A stretch of 64,000 nucleotides of DNA from Saccharomonospora amisosensis (GCF_011761185.1 NZ_JAAOYM010000001.1:1860001-1924000), one strand, 5' to 3'; shown: positions 35,808-46,727, counted from the first letter of the stretch. Notes: a model not told the origin generated them from the sequence alone. Numbers and translations are program-made.

Positions 35808-36209
35808 GTGAGCGCCGTTATCGACAGCCTGGCGTGGGTACTGGTTCGCGACCGCGCACTGCTCGGCGTACGTACCAGGGGCAAGGACAAGTTCTACCTG
35901 CCGGGTGGCAAGCGCGAGCAGGGCGAGAGCGACGTCGCGGGGCTGTGCCGTGAGATCCGCGAGGAACTCGGCGTCGAACTCGATCCGCTCAGCTTCTCGC
36001 TGTTCGCGGTCCTCGACGAGCCCGCCGACGGCTACGCGGACGGTCGCCAGGTGCACATGACCGCCTACACCGCGCGGTTTCGTGGGGAGCTTTCGCCGGG
36101 CGGGGAGATCGCCGAGTTCGCGTGGTTGTCGGCCGCCGACGCGCACCGCTGCCCGGCCGCGGGCCGCCGCGTGCTGAACCTGCTCGCGCAAGCCGGCCTC
36201 ATCGACTGA
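35808..36209 (+). CDS. Nudix hydrolase
   Basis: The 133-residue product contains a perfect Nudix box at about residues 38-60: GKREQGESDVAGLCREIREE followed by LGV, matching GX5EX7REUXEEXGU. These enzymes cleave nucleoside diphosphates linked to another group, using Mg2+ or Mn2+ held by the box glutamates. The size fits a housecleaning pyrophosphatase (for example oxidised NTP or NDP-sugar type). TACCGT ends 7 nt before the GTG start and no ribosome site is present, suggesting a leaderless transcript divergent from the AraC gene. The exact substrate is not known. Confidence 0.93.
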   Translation: MSAVIDSLAWVLVRDRALLGVRTRGKDKFYLPGGKREQGESDVAGLCREIREELGVELDPLSFSLFAVLDEPADGYADGRQVHMTAYTARFRGELSPGGEIAEFAWLSAADAHRCPAAGRRVLNLLAQAGLID

Positions 36210-36213
36210 CCCG

Positions 36214-36271
36214 CCCGCGAGTCCCCCGTTCCCGCCCGCGAGTCCCCCGTTCCCGCCCGCGAGTTCTGCGT
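36214..36271 (+). repeat. 21-bp-period intergenic repeat, copy 3 of 5
   Basis: Units start at 36214, 36235 and 36256. The first two are identical (CCCGCGAGTCCCCC then GTTCCCG) and the last is the terminal type with CGAGTTCTGCG. The array starts 5 nt after the Nudix stop codon. Confidence 0.92.
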
Positions 36272-36330
36272 ACACGTGTCAGCGGTGCGGCCCACTGGCA
36301 GTTATATGCCGCAGGGGTTGTATTACTGCG

Positions 36331-36663
36331 GTGGCAAATACGTTCGAGGTGCTGGGGGAACACCGACGCAGGGAGATCCTGGATCTACTGCGAGGCGGCG
36401 AACGGTTGGTCGGCGATCTTGCCGGCCGGCTCAGCCTCACCCAGCCCGCCGTGTCCCAACACCTGCGCGTGCTGCGCGAGGCAGGGCTCGTCGACGTACG
36501 CCAGGACGCCCAGCGCCGGTGGTACCGGTTGCGGCCGGAGCCGCTGCTGGAGATCGAGTCGTGGCTTGCTCCGTACCGCAGGTTCTGGGCCGACCGGCTC
36601 GACGCCCTCGAACGCCACCTGGACACGATGCCGGGCATGCCTGACGGGAAGGACGCGCCGTGA
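36331..36663 (+). CDS. ArsR-family transcriptional regulator
   Basis: The 110-residue protein is a single winged helix of the ArsR type: FEVLGEHRRREILDLLRGG, then LTQPAVSQHLRVLREAGLVD as the recognition helix, and RRWYRLRPEPL as the wing. No metal-binding ELCV-type Cys motif is present, so it is not a classic metal sensor. ArsR genes paired with an SRPBCC (AHSA1/START-like) gene are common in actinomycetes and this one overlaps such a gene by 4 nt (GTGA). The GTG start has no clear ribosome site. Confidence 0.9.
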   Translation: MANTFEVLGEHRRREILDLLRGGERLVGDLAGRLSLTQPAVSQHLRVLREAGLVDVRQDAQRRWYRLRPEPLLEIESWLAPYRRFWADRLDALERHLDTMPGMPDGKDAP

Positions 36664-37810
36664 ACGACGAATCGCGCCGAGCGGGTGAGGAGTGGACGCC
36701 GCGTTCCGGGTCGGCCGGCGGCGCCGACCCGCTCGGCGCACTCGAGGTCATCGACGGCAGGCCGGTACTGCGCTTCGAGCGTCGCCTGTCGCACCGGCCG
36801 GAGAAGGTGTGGCGCGTCCTCACCGAGCCGGGCGAGCTGGCACACTGGTTCCCCGCCGCCATCACCACGGCACCGCGGATCGGCGCCACGCTGCGGTTCT
36901 CCTTCGAGGCGGGCGCACCCGAAGGCGAGTACACACGCGGCCGCGTCCTGGAGTTCGATCCGCCGAAGGTCTACGCGTTCGACTGGGCAGGCTCGGTGTT
37001 GCGCTTCGAGCTCGTTGCGGACGGCGACGGCTGCCTGTTGCTGTTCAGCCACCCCCTCAGCGGTACGGGCACCGAGGGCGACCTGCCTTCCGCTGCCCGG
37101 CAGGCTCCCGGCTGGGACGCCTGCCTCGGCCTGCTCGCGGCCACACTCGAAGGCGAGCCAGCCGAGCCGCCCGGCAGTGACTGGTTCCTTGCCCGCGCCG
37201 AAGCCTACGTAGAGAGCTACGGGCTCGGCGAAGGGGTGGCCATTGTGGACGGAGGCGGCTGGATGCTGCGGTTCGAGCGGGATCTGGTCCAGCCGCGGGA
37301 GCACGTGTGGGCGGCGCTGACCGAGGGAGAACTCCCGTCGCGGGAGGGCAGGCACCGCTGCGCTTCGCCCATGGCTACCTGGAACCCGCGGCCGTAACGG
37401 AACTGCTGGAGGGTCGGACGGTCGAATATGTGTGGCGCCACGCGGGCACCGACGCTGGGACCGTCCGATTCGAACTGCGGGACCAGCAGCCTCTCGGGAC
37501 CCGACTCGTGCTGACCCAGACGGTGCCCCCAGCTCTCGCCGAGCAACGCGCGACGCAGCTCGCGGCGTGGCAGACCTACCTGGAGCTGCTGTTCGCCGCG
37601 CTGCACGGCGATGTGCGCCGCCCATGGCCGCGGGACCGCACCGAGCTGCTGCGGCAGCGCTACGAGCAGCGCCTCGGCGAGGGGCGCGTGATGCGACCGG
37701 CCACCGAGTGCGCCGGGTCAGGCGCGGGCCGTCTCGTGCACGTGCCGCCACCGAAGCCCGTTGCGGGCGGTGGAATCACGCCACAGCAGCGCGGTCACCA
37801 CGCGGCTTGA
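36660..37810 (+). pseudogene. Two-domain SRPBCC (AHSA1-like) protein, interrupted by a frameshift
   Basis: The frame from GTG 36660 encodes one complete SRPBCC domain (GRPVLRFERRLSHRPEKVWR ... WDACLGLLAATLEG) and the start of a second (GGGWMLRFERDLVQPREHVW), then runs into unrelated residues and stops at 37397. The rest of the second domain (LRFAHGYLEPAAVTELLEGR, VEYVWRHAGTDAGTVRFELR) continues in the -1 frame from about 37335 to a stop at 37810. A single missing C in the CTCCCG run at 37332-37337 explains the break. It may be a recent inactivating deletion or a sequencing error; programmed -1 slippage is less likely because no slippery heptamer is visible. The 3' part overlaps the convergent NTF2-like gene by 93 bp. 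Confidence 0.75.
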
Positions 37811-38134
37811 TCGGTTCTCGCCGTCGCGATGGTCCTCGGCGAACCGCACCAGCACGAACTCCGAGGTGTCGGCGAGGATCCGCACATCGTGAACCTCGAT
37901 GCGCAGCCCGGGACGCGCGTTCCGGGCGCGGGAAAGCCCGTCGAACAGTTCACCGGGCGACACCACGGTGCCGTCGACGCCGACCAACTCGAAGTCGCTC
38001 GTGTGCGCGGCGCTGAAGTCGTCGAGCAGGTCGGGTTCGCACTCGCTGCCCAGCCACCTGGCCAGCAGGTCGTGGTGGGCGGCGACCTCGGCATGGACGG
38101 CATGGACCTCGCCCGGCAGCGATTCCTCGGTCAC
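37718..38134 (-). CDS. NTF2-like (SnoaL/DUF4440-type) protein
   Basis: The 138-residue protein looks like a single NTF2-like cone-shaped domain: an N-terminal helix pair (VHAVHAEVAAHHDLLARWLG), SDFELVGVDGTVVSPGELFD, and a C-terminal beta sheet (EFVLVRFAEDH, SSRVVTALLWRD, LRWRHVHET). The GTG at 38134 is preceded by a G-rich ribosome site. NTF2-like proteins of this size bind small ligands or act as cyclases or isomerases. No partner gene is obvious; the guanidine operon starts on the other strand upstream. Confidence 0.7.
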   Translation of the reverse strand: MTEESLPGEVHAVHAEVAAHHDLLARWLGSECEPDLLDDFSAAHTSDFELVGVDGTVVSPGELFDGLSRARNARPGLRIEVHDVRILADTSEFVLVRFAEDHRDGENRSSRVVTALLWRDSTARNGLRWRHVHETARA

Positions 38135-38320
38135 CCTGCCCCCATTCGCCGATGCCGGCCGCTGCCGTGTTCAGCCACGCTCGCGCACCTTCGGATCGGT
38201 TGCCGGCAGGTAACACCAGCGGTCCCCGCTCGTCCGGTTCGCTGACCTGACCGCAACATGATCGTCATCTTGCCATCAAGCTTCGCGGGTGTACTTCACG
38301 GCGACTCACACCGGTGAGGC

Positions 38321-38415
38321 GCACCTAGGGTTCCGTCGCCACGGCGAGGCTGGTCCGAGAGGTGCAGGCGGGCCGCACCAGGCCCGTTCCACGGCGGGAC
38401 AAAAGCCCGGGAGGT
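38321..38415 (+). promoter_or_regulatory. Guanidine-I (ykkC) riboswitch aptamer
   Basis: The leader carries the conserved guanidine-I elements in order: ACCTAGGGTTCCG (38323-38335), a P2 hairpin (TCGCC/GGCGA), GGTCCGAGAGGTG (38352-38364), a CGGGCC/GGCCCG hairpin (38369-38374 with 38381-38386) and ACGGCGGGACAAAAGCCCGG (38391-38410). P1 pairs GCACCT 38321-38326 with AGGTGC 38360-38365. These sequences are diagnostic of the class, which binds free guanidinium and turns on guanidine catabolism or export. The next gene is a guanidine-hydrolase-like ureohydrolase, which agrees. Confidence 0.95.
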
Positions 38416-38418
38416 CAG

Positions 38419-38456
38419 CCACGCCCGGCTGCCTCGCGGCCGGGCGCCGACCGTGG
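38419..38456 (+). promoter_or_regulatory. Expression-platform hairpin of the guanidine riboswitch
   Basis: GCCCGGC (38423-38429) pairs with GCCGGGC (38439-38445), and CCACG (38419-38423) can pair with CGTGG (38452-38456), covering part of the GGAG ribosome site (38455-38458). The aptamer end GCCCGG (38405-38410) could compete for the same 3' arm. No T-run follows, so translational control seems more likely than termination; the direction of switching is not resolved. Confidence 0.5.
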
Positions 38457-38464
38457 AGCAGCCA

Positions 38465-39595
38465 ATGGGACAGTTCCATCGCCACTCGTATCACGACAAC
38501 TACGGTCCTGAGGCCAGGCGGGCTGTCGAGGCCGAGGCCAGCCTTCCGACGGCCAAGCACGAGGAGGAAATCGCCCGCGGGCTGGAACTCGGCCTGCCCG
38601 GCGCCGACTCGATAGCCGACCGCACCATCCCGACGTTCTCGCGCGGCGAGTTGCCACACTTCGCCGGGATCAACACGTTTCTCAAGGCGCCTTATGTCGA
38701 GGACGTTCGACGCTGCGGAGAGTACGACGTAGCCGTGCTCGGCGCGCCGTTCGACGGCGGAACGACCTACCGCTCCGGCACCCGGTTCGGCCCGCAAGGC
38801 ATCCGCAAGATCTCCGCGCTGTACGGGCCGTACAGCTTCGAGCTGGGTGTGGACCTGCGCGAGTCGATCAGCATCGCGGACCTCGGCGACGTGTTCACGA
38901 TCCCCGGCAACATCGAGAAGACCTTCGACCAGATCTCGAAGGCCGTGGGTCATGTCTACGCCTCGGGTGCGTTCCCCGTGGTGCTCGGCGGGGACCATTC
39001 GATCGGCTACCCGACGACTCGTGCCGTCGCTGAGCAGCTCGGTGGCGGCAATCTCGGGATCATCCACTTCGACCGCCACGTCGACACTCAGGAGACCGAC
39101 CTCGACGAGCGGATGCACACCACACCGTGGTTCCACGCCACGGACATCCCCAACGTGCCGCCGAAGAACCTCGTGCAGATCGGCATCGGAGGCTGGCAGG
39201 CACCGCGGCCAGGCGTCAAGGTCGGCCGGGAGCGCGGTACCACGGTCATGACGGTCACCGACTGCGTGGAGATGGGCATCGAGGCCGCCGCGCAACGGGC
39301 GCTCGATGTGGCGTGGGACGGTGCAGACGCGGTGTGGCTCTCGTTCGACGTCGACTGCCTCGATGCCGCCTTCGTGCCGGGTACGGGCTGGCCGGAGCCT
39401 GGTGGGTTCCTGCCGCGCGAGGTGCTCAAATTCATCCAGCTCATCGCGCGGCGCCCGCTCGCGGGCATCGAGGTCGTCGAGTGTTCGCCGCCTTACGACA
39501 ACGGCGAAATCACCTCGCTCATCGCCACCCGCGTCATCTGCGACACCCTCGGCTGCCTTGTGCGCGCGGGCCACCTCCCCACCTTCAAGGCCTGA
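38465..39595 (+). CDS. gdmH: Guanidine hydrolase, GdmH-like ureohydrolase
   Basis: The ATG at 38465 (GGAG 6 nt upstream) gives 376 residues of the arginase/agmatinase superfamily. Binuclear metal ligands are visible: His178 (GGDHS), Asp203, His205 and Asp207 (FDRHVD), and Asp295 and Asp297 (FDVDC). The long N-terminal extension, FDRHVDTQ in place of the usual FDAHxDT, and GTGWPEPGG in place of GTGTPEPGG recall the cyanobacterial Ni2+-dependent guanidine hydrolase Sll1077 (GdmH), which makes urea and ammonia from guanidine. The guanidine-I riboswitch in front and the symporter behind support that assignment over agmatinase. No hypA/hypB-type nickel chaperone genes are adjacent. The last codons and stop lie in a 23-bp tandem duplication. 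Confidence 0.88.
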   Translation: MGQFHRHSYHDNYGPEARRAVEAEASLPTAKHEEEIARGLELGLPGADSIADRTIPTFSRGELPHFAGINTFLKAPYVEDVRRCGEYDVAVLGAPFDGGTTYRSGTRFGPQGIRKISALYGPYSFELGVDLRESISIADLGDVFTIPGNIEKTFDQISKAVGHVYASGAFPVVLGGDHSIGYPTTRAVAEQLGGGNLGIIHFDRHVDTQETDLDERMHTTPWFHATDIPNVPPKNLVQIGIGGWQAPRPGVKVGRERGTTVMTVTDCVEMGIEAAAQRALDVAWDGADAVWLSFDVDCLDAAFVPGTGWPEPGGFLPREVLKFIQLIARRPLAGIEVVECSPPYDNGEITSLIATRVICDTLGCLVRAGHLPTFKA

Positions 39596-39628
39596 CGGCC
39601 GCTCACTTCAAGGCCTGACGGCCGCTCA
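39583..39628 (+). repeat. Perfect 23-bp tandem duplication at the gdmH stop codon
   Basis: The bases 39583-39605 and 39606-39628 are identical. Each copy contains the codons for Phe-Lys-Ala and the TGA. The second copy lies in the 47-bp gap before the symporter gene. Confidence 0.95.
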
Positions 39629-39642
39629 CACCGGAGACTGTC

Positions 39643-41133
39643 GTGATCATTATTGGGGTCGGCCTCAGCGTTCTCGCCATCGTCGTCATCGGGTTGGCCG
39701 TCGCGCGCAAAGTGGACGGTGACGCCACCAACTTCCTCGTCGCGGGACGCTCTTTGGCGTTGCCGCTGTCGGCTGCCGGTCTCATGGGGCAGGCGGTGGA
39801 CACCAACGCGACACTCGGCAACACCGATCTGTCGGCGGCGGCCGGCTTCTGGGCCGGGGCGAGCCTGCCCATCGGACTGGCAGGCTGCCTCGTACTGACC
39901 GGGCTGTTCTTCGCCAAACGCATGAACCGGATGAAGTTGCTGACGATCGCCGACTTCTACCGGCGTCGCTACGGCCGAGGGGTCGAGATCGTGGCTTCCG
40001 TGCTGATGATTTTCAGCTTCTGCATCCTGCTCGCGGGCAACCTGGTGGCGGGCGGCTACCTGTTCGAGCAGTTCCTCGGCACCAGCTACACCGTTGGGGT
40101 GCTGCTCATCGTCTTGGTGGTGGTCGGGTACACGGCGGCGGGCGGAATGTTCAGTGACGCGTACACGGCGTTCGCCCAAATGATCATCACGGTGTGTGCG
40201 ACGCTGGCGTTGTTCGCGTGGGTGGCGGCGCGGTACGGGATCACGATCCCCGAGGGCATGGGCCCGTTCGACCTCGGTCAACTCGGCGATACCGAGCAGG
40301 GCGCGCCGATGAACTGGGCGACCCTGTTCGCGCTCGGTGTCGGAGACATCGTCGCGATCGACTTCATGCAGCGGATCTTCGCGGCGCGCTCGCCGAAGGT
40401 CGCCCAGCGGGCGTGCTTCGTCGGCGCGCTGGGCACCCTCGCGGTCGGTGTGCCGTTCTCGCTCGTGGCGCTGTCCAGCGGCGAGATCCTCGGGCCCGAG
40501 GGCGCGGAAGGGCCGGTCCTGTTCGCGGTACTGGAGCGGGCGGCGCCGCCCGCGCTGACGATCCTGGTGCTGTCCGGCATCGTGGCCGCTTCCTGCTCCA
40601 CGGCCAACGGCGCGATCCTGGGAACGTCGGCCGTCGCGGCGCGCAACGTGTTCGGCGTGCGGATCGGTGAGACGCCCTCCGGCTCCGACCAGTTGCTTCG
40701 CGCCACACGCTTCATGTTGTTGCCGGTGGTCGGTGTCGCGGTGTTGTTCGCGCTGCGGGTGCCCGAGACCGGCATCCTGCTGACGCTCGCGTTCGACGTG
40801 ATGCTCGCCGCGTTGGCGGTCCCGTTCGTGCTGGGCCACTACTGGCGGCGTAGCTGCACGGCAGCGGCGGTCGCGGCGATCGCGGTCGGCTCAACCGTAC
40901 GGCTGGTGCTGTTCGTGCTCACCCCCACCATGTACGGGGCCCCGAACACGCTGTGGTACGTGCCGAACGATCTCGTCGGTGCGGGACTGGACGGGTGGGT
41001 CACGTTCCTCGCCGCGGCGGCATCGCTCGTGGCCTTCGTCGTTGTGGCGCTGGCGCGGCGGCCGCAGCCGGTGCCGGACGTGTTCACGGAAGGGCAGCAG
41101 CGACCACGTCGCGTGGCGAGTCCGGCTTCCTGA
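39643..41133 (+). CDS. Sodium:solute symporter (SSS family), probable guanidine importer
   Basis: The 496-residue protein has about 13 hydrophobic helices and belongs to the SSS family: N-terminal helix IIIGVGLSVLAIVVIGLA, then DATNFLVAGRSLALPLSAAG and DTNATLGNTDLSAAAGFWAG in helix 2, and the conserved LVLSGIVAASCSTANGAILG in helix 8, where Ser residues bind Na+. GTG 39643 is preceded by GGAG. It follows gdmH by 47 bp and is under the same riboswitch, so it most likely imports guanidine (or a guanidino compound or urea-like product) by Na+ symport. The direction and substrate are inference from context. Confidence 0.9.
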   Translation: MIIIGVGLSVLAIVVIGLAVARKVDGDATNFLVAGRSLALPLSAAGLMGQAVDTNATLGNTDLSAAAGFWAGASLPIGLAGCLVLTGLFFAKRMNRMKLLTIADFYRRRYGRGVEIVASVLMIFSFCILLAGNLVAGGYLFEQFLGTSYTVGVLLIVLVVVGYTAAGGMFSDAYTAFAQMIITVCATLALFAWVAARYGITIPEGMGPFDLGQLGDTEQGAPMNWATLFALGVGDIVAIDFMQRIFAARSPKVAQRACFVGALGTLAVGVPFSLVALSSGEILGPEGAEGPVLFAVLERAAPPALTILVLSGIVAASCSTANGAILGTSAVAARNVFGVRIGETPSGSDQLLRATRFMLLPVVGVAVLFALRVPETGILLTLAFDVMLAALAVPFVLGHYWRRSCTAAAVAAIAVGSTVRLVLFVLTPTMYGAPNTLWYVPNDLVGAGLDGWVTFLAAAASLVAFVVVALARRPQPVPDVFTEGQQRPRRVASPAS

Positions 41134-41188
41134 CGGCCCGTGGCCGTCGCGACCACCGCGGGGCGGCAGCATGCGGCTGCCCGTCAGC

Positions 41189-41866
41189 TCACCAGCCGCG
41201 CTCGCGCCACTGCGCCAAGTTCGGACGCTGCTCGCCGAGCGTGGAGTCGTCGCCGTGCCCGGGGTAGAACCATGTCTCGTCGGGCAGCACAGCGAAGACA
41301 CGCTGTTCGACGTCGTCGATGAGCGAGCGAAAGTCCTGCTGCGATTTGGTCTTGCCGACCCCACCGGGAAACAGTGAGTCGCCGGTGAACAGGTGCGGGT
41401 GCCCCTCGGGGTCGCGGTACAGCAACGCGATGGAGCCAGGGGTGTGCCCGCGCAGGTGGATCACCTCGAGGGTGCACTCGCCGACGGCCACCGTGTCCCC
41501 GTGCTCCAGCAGGAAATCGGGCGGCACGGGCAGTGGCTCGGCGTCGGCGGGGTGCGCGGCGGTGTTGGCACCGTAGGCACCGGCCACGGCGCCGAGCGCC
41601 TGCCAGTGGTCGGGGTGCTGGTGGGTGGTGACGATCGTTCGCAGCGACGGGCGGTCGTCGTCGTGACCGATGAGGTCGGAGATGCGCTCGGGGTCGTTGG
41701 CGGCGTCGATCAGCAACGCCTCGTTGCTGTCCCGGCAAACCAGCAGGTAGGCGTTGTTGTCCATCGGGCCGACCGACAGCTTCGTGATGGTCAGTGCGCC
41801 GAGGGTGCGCCGCGCGGCGTCCCCTCCCGGCTCCACATGGCCGGTGTACTCCTCTACGACGTTCAC
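41189..41866 (-). CDS. Metallo-beta-lactamase-fold hydrolase (Rv1637c-like)
   Basis: The GTG at 41866 gives 225 residues beginning NVVEEYTGHVEPGG. The metal site is THQHPDH (HxHxDH), followed by LRGHTPGS, FTGDSLF and a final GHGDD, as in glyoxalase II-type enzymes. In M. tuberculosis the orthologous position between uvrB and uvrA, on the opposite strand, holds a similar gene. The start is favoured over ATG 41899 because TACGGT ends 7 nt upstream of the GTG, consistent with a leaderless mRNA, and because the encoded N-terminus resembles relatives I recall. The substrate (hydroxyacylglutathione-like or mycothiol conjugate) is not established. Confidence 0.9.
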   Translation of the reverse strand: MNVVEEYTGHVEPGGDAARRTLGALTITKLSVGPMDNNAYLLVCRDSNEALLIDAANDPERISDLIGHDDDRPSLRTIVTTHQHPDHWQALGAVAGAYGANTAAHPADAEPLPVPPDFLLEHGDTVAVGECTLEVIHLRGHTPGSIALLYRDPEGHPHLFTGDSLFPGGVGKTKSQQDFRSLIDDVEQRVFAVLPDETWFYPGHGDDSTLGEQRPNLAQWRERGW

Positions 41867-41955
41867 GCGGCACACCGTAGTCGCTTCGCGAGCCCCCATC
41901 GAGCGCCGGTCGTGTCGCCCATTAGTGTTCGTGCACCGTCAACCCGAGGAGAGGT

Positions 41956-43188
41956 GTGACCACTGGCGCCCGACTCGGCGCAGCGTCGGCTGCGTCATCG
42001 CAGTCCTCGCAGTCTTCGCAGTCCTCACGATCGTCTCGGAAGCTGAGCTGGGACCTCATCCGCGTTGTCGCGATCGGGTTCGTCGTCATCGGGCACGTAG
42101 CCGGGCTTGCGTCGCTGGTACCCGGCATCGCGCCGTATCCGGACGAGCTGCGGGCACTGCGAATCCCGTTCGGGACGGTGACGCTGCTGGTGCTTTCCGG
42201 CTACTTCGTGGGACCGACGCTGCGGCGCGGCGACGCGGGTCGCTGGTTCCGTGCGCGGCTGGCGAGACTGTTGCCCGCGTACCTGACGGCCGTGCTGATC
42301 ACCTACGTCGTCACCCGCCTGGTTGTGGTGGACTTCAACGGCTGGTACCACCACGACGGGCTGTACGGCCTGCTGTTCGCGCCCCCGATCGTTCCGGAAC
42401 AGCCCGTGCCGGGCGCGCTGCCACCGTGGCACGTGCCCGACCTCAACGACCTGCTGCTCAACCTGCTGTTGCTGCACGAATGGAACCCGGACTTCTATCA
42501 CCGCATCGACGGCTCGTACTGGACGCTGCCCGTGCAGGTGGCCGCGTTCGCCGCCGCCGCCCTGTTGTGGCGCGCCGGATTGCGGCACAGGTTCCGCCCG
42601 CACACCGTGCTGTGGGCGGTGACGCTGGTCTCCGCCGCTTCGCCAGCGCTGAGCCTGCTCTTCAGCACCCTGCCCGCGGGGACCGGCCTGTCCCGAGCCC
42701 ATCTGTTCGCGGCAGGGCTGGCGATCTGGTTGTGGCAGGAGCGAAGGCTCGGTAGCGGGCACCTAGCCGGCCTGCTGCTGGCCACGTTGGTGCTGCACGC
42801 GGTCTGGACGAGCCCGCCGGTGCCCGCCTCGGTGGCCGGTTTCGCGATCATGCTGGTGGCCATGTGCTTCGCTGCCCGGGGGCCGGACTGGGCCGTCGGC
42901 CCGCTCGCGCGGCTGCGGCGCCCGATCTCGTGGCTGGCGGGCATCAGCTTCGGCCTGTACCTGGTGCACCAGCAACTCGGCTACGTCGTGGCGAGGCTGC
43001 TCACCGAAGCCGGGGTGTCCGCGTGGTGGCTACGCTTGACACTGGTGGTCGGTTTCGCGGTGATGGCGGCGTGGCTGCTCACCGTGCTGGTCGAGCGGCC
43101 CGCGTACCGGGCGCTGACCAGGCCGTCCCTGCGGGCCGCGACGGCGGTGGGTCGTCCGCCGTCCGGTTCTGTCGGTGGCTCGCCCTAG
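41956..43188 (+). CDS. Acyltransferase 3-family membrane protein
   Basis: The 410-residue protein has about ten hydrophobic helices and the acyltransferase-3 pattern: LSWDLIRVVAIGFVVIGHV, with the catalytic-type His in IGH near residue 47, then LVLSGYFVGPTLRRG and a C-terminal FGLYLVHQQLG helix. Such proteins O-acylate extracytoplasmic sugars, lipids or secondary metabolites. The N-terminus carries a Ser/Gln repeat (SQSSQSSQSSRSSRK) encoded by 9-bp tandem repeats. GAGGAGAGG precedes the GTG start. It lies divergent to the metallo-hydrolase and upstream of uvrA; no glycan cluster is nearby. Confidence 0.9.
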   Translation: MTTGARLGAASAASSQSSQSSQSSRSSRKLSWDLIRVVAIGFVVIGHVAGLASLVPGIAPYPDELRALRIPFGTVTLLVLSGYFVGPTLRRGDAGRWFRARLARLLPAYLTAVLITYVVTRLVVVDFNGWYHHDGLYGLLFAPPIVPEQPVPGALPPWHVPDLNDLLLNLLLLHEWNPDFYHRIDGSYWTLPVQVAAFAAAALLWRAGLRHRFRPHTVLWAVTLVSAASPALSLLFSTLPAGTGLSRAHLFAAGLAIWLWQERRLGSGHLAGLLLATLVLHAVWTSPPVPASVAGFAIMLVAMCFAARGPDWAVGPLARLRRPISWLAGISFGLYLVHQQLGYVVARLLTEAGVSAWWLRLTLVVGFAVMAAWLLTVLVERPAYRALTRPSLRAATAVGRPPSGSVGGSP

Positions 43189-43197
43189 CATGGTGTC

Positions 43198-43214
43198 GGC
43201 CGGGCTTCCCGGCC
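43198..43214 (+). terminator. GC-rich hairpin between acyltransferase and uvrA
   Basis: GGCCGGG (43198-43204) and CCCGGCC (43208-43214) form a perfect 7-bp stem with a CTT loop, 10 bp after the acyltransferase stop. No T-run follows, so termination is uncertain; it could equally lie in the uvrA leader. Confidence 0.4.
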
Positions 43215-43242
43215 GTCCACAGACCAGTTGAAGGGACCCCGG

Positions 43243-46101
<2,859 letters not shown>

Positions 46102-46160
46102 CCGGCAAGCTGACCGGAAACGCCTCGCCGGGCACAGCCGTCGCGGCGGATACTGACGCA

Positions 46161-46670
46161 GTGTCGCTGACCAGTTACCTGTTCCGGGCAACCTGGACGA
46201 TCAACGCTTCGCCCGATGCCGTGTTCGCCGCCGTGGTCGACGTGGCCTCCTATCCGCGGTGGTGGCCCGATGTGCGCTCGGTCCGGCCCTGCGACGACGA
46301 CAGCGGCGCGAACGACAGCGGCGCGAACGACAACGGCGCGAACGACAGCGGCGGCGCCGACACCGACACGGCACTGCTGGTCTGCCGCTCGACGCTGCCG
46401 CTGCCCATCACGGTGCGGATGAGGCGGGTGGAGCAGAACCGGCCCGCAGGCAGGGTCGCGGTCGCGCTCACCGGTGACCTAGAGGGCATCCTGACCGGTC
46501 TGGTCCTGGCCGAGGACGGCACCCGGCTGGAGATCACCCAGCGGGTGGTGGTGCGCACAAGACTGCTGCGGTCGCTGTCCCTCGTGGCTCACCCGCTGCT
46601 GCGGGTCAACCACGCCATGATGATGCGACGTGGCCTGCGTGGGCTGCGTGCCCACGTCGATAGCGGATGA
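46161..46670 (+). CDS. SRPBCC-domain (polyketide cyclase-like) protein
   Basis: The 169-residue product has an SRPBCC/START-like ligand-binding fold: LFRATWTINASPDAVFAAVV, then YPRWWPDVRSV and RVEQNRPAGRVAVAL, with a long C-terminal helix. Proteins of this class bind hydrophobic ligands or act as cyclases or dehydratases. A loop after the first strands (about residues 46-68) is expanded by a 15-bp tandem repeat encoding DSGAN/DNGAN units. The GTG start has no strong ribosome site. It lies between uvrA and the RidA gene; no function can be assigned. Confidence 0.75.
   Translation: MSLTSYLFRATWTINASPDAVFAAVVDVASYPRWWPDVRSVRPCDDDSGANDSGANDNGANDSGGADTDTALLVCRSTLPLPITVRMRRVEQNRPAGRVAVALTGDLEGILTGLVLAEDGTRLEITQRVVVRTRLLRSLSLVAHPLLRVNHAMMMRRGLRGLRAHVDSG
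46299..46352 (+). repeat. In-frame 15-bp tandem repeat
   Basis: Three full copies and a partial copy of GACAGCGGCGCGAAC lie within the SRPBCC gene (starts 46299, 46314, 46329, 46344; the third copy has one A for G change). Length is a multiple of three, so copy number could vary without breaking the frame. Confidence 0.9.
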
Positions 46671-46727
46671 CCGGGCGACACCCGCGATGTCACGCACCGG
46701 CAGGCACGGACGACGAAGGAGATCAGC

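Noticed and set aside
37300-37400. Programmed -1 frameshift in the SRPBCC gene
   Set aside because: No slippery X-XXY-YYZ heptamer or clear downstream pseudoknot is visible; a one-base deletion in a C run is simpler.
38465-39595. Simple agmatinase (speB) annotation
   Set aside because: The guanidine-I riboswitch, the FDRHVDTQ and GTGWPEPGG variants and the symporter partner favour guanidine hydrolase; agmatinase remains the fallback if assays disagree.
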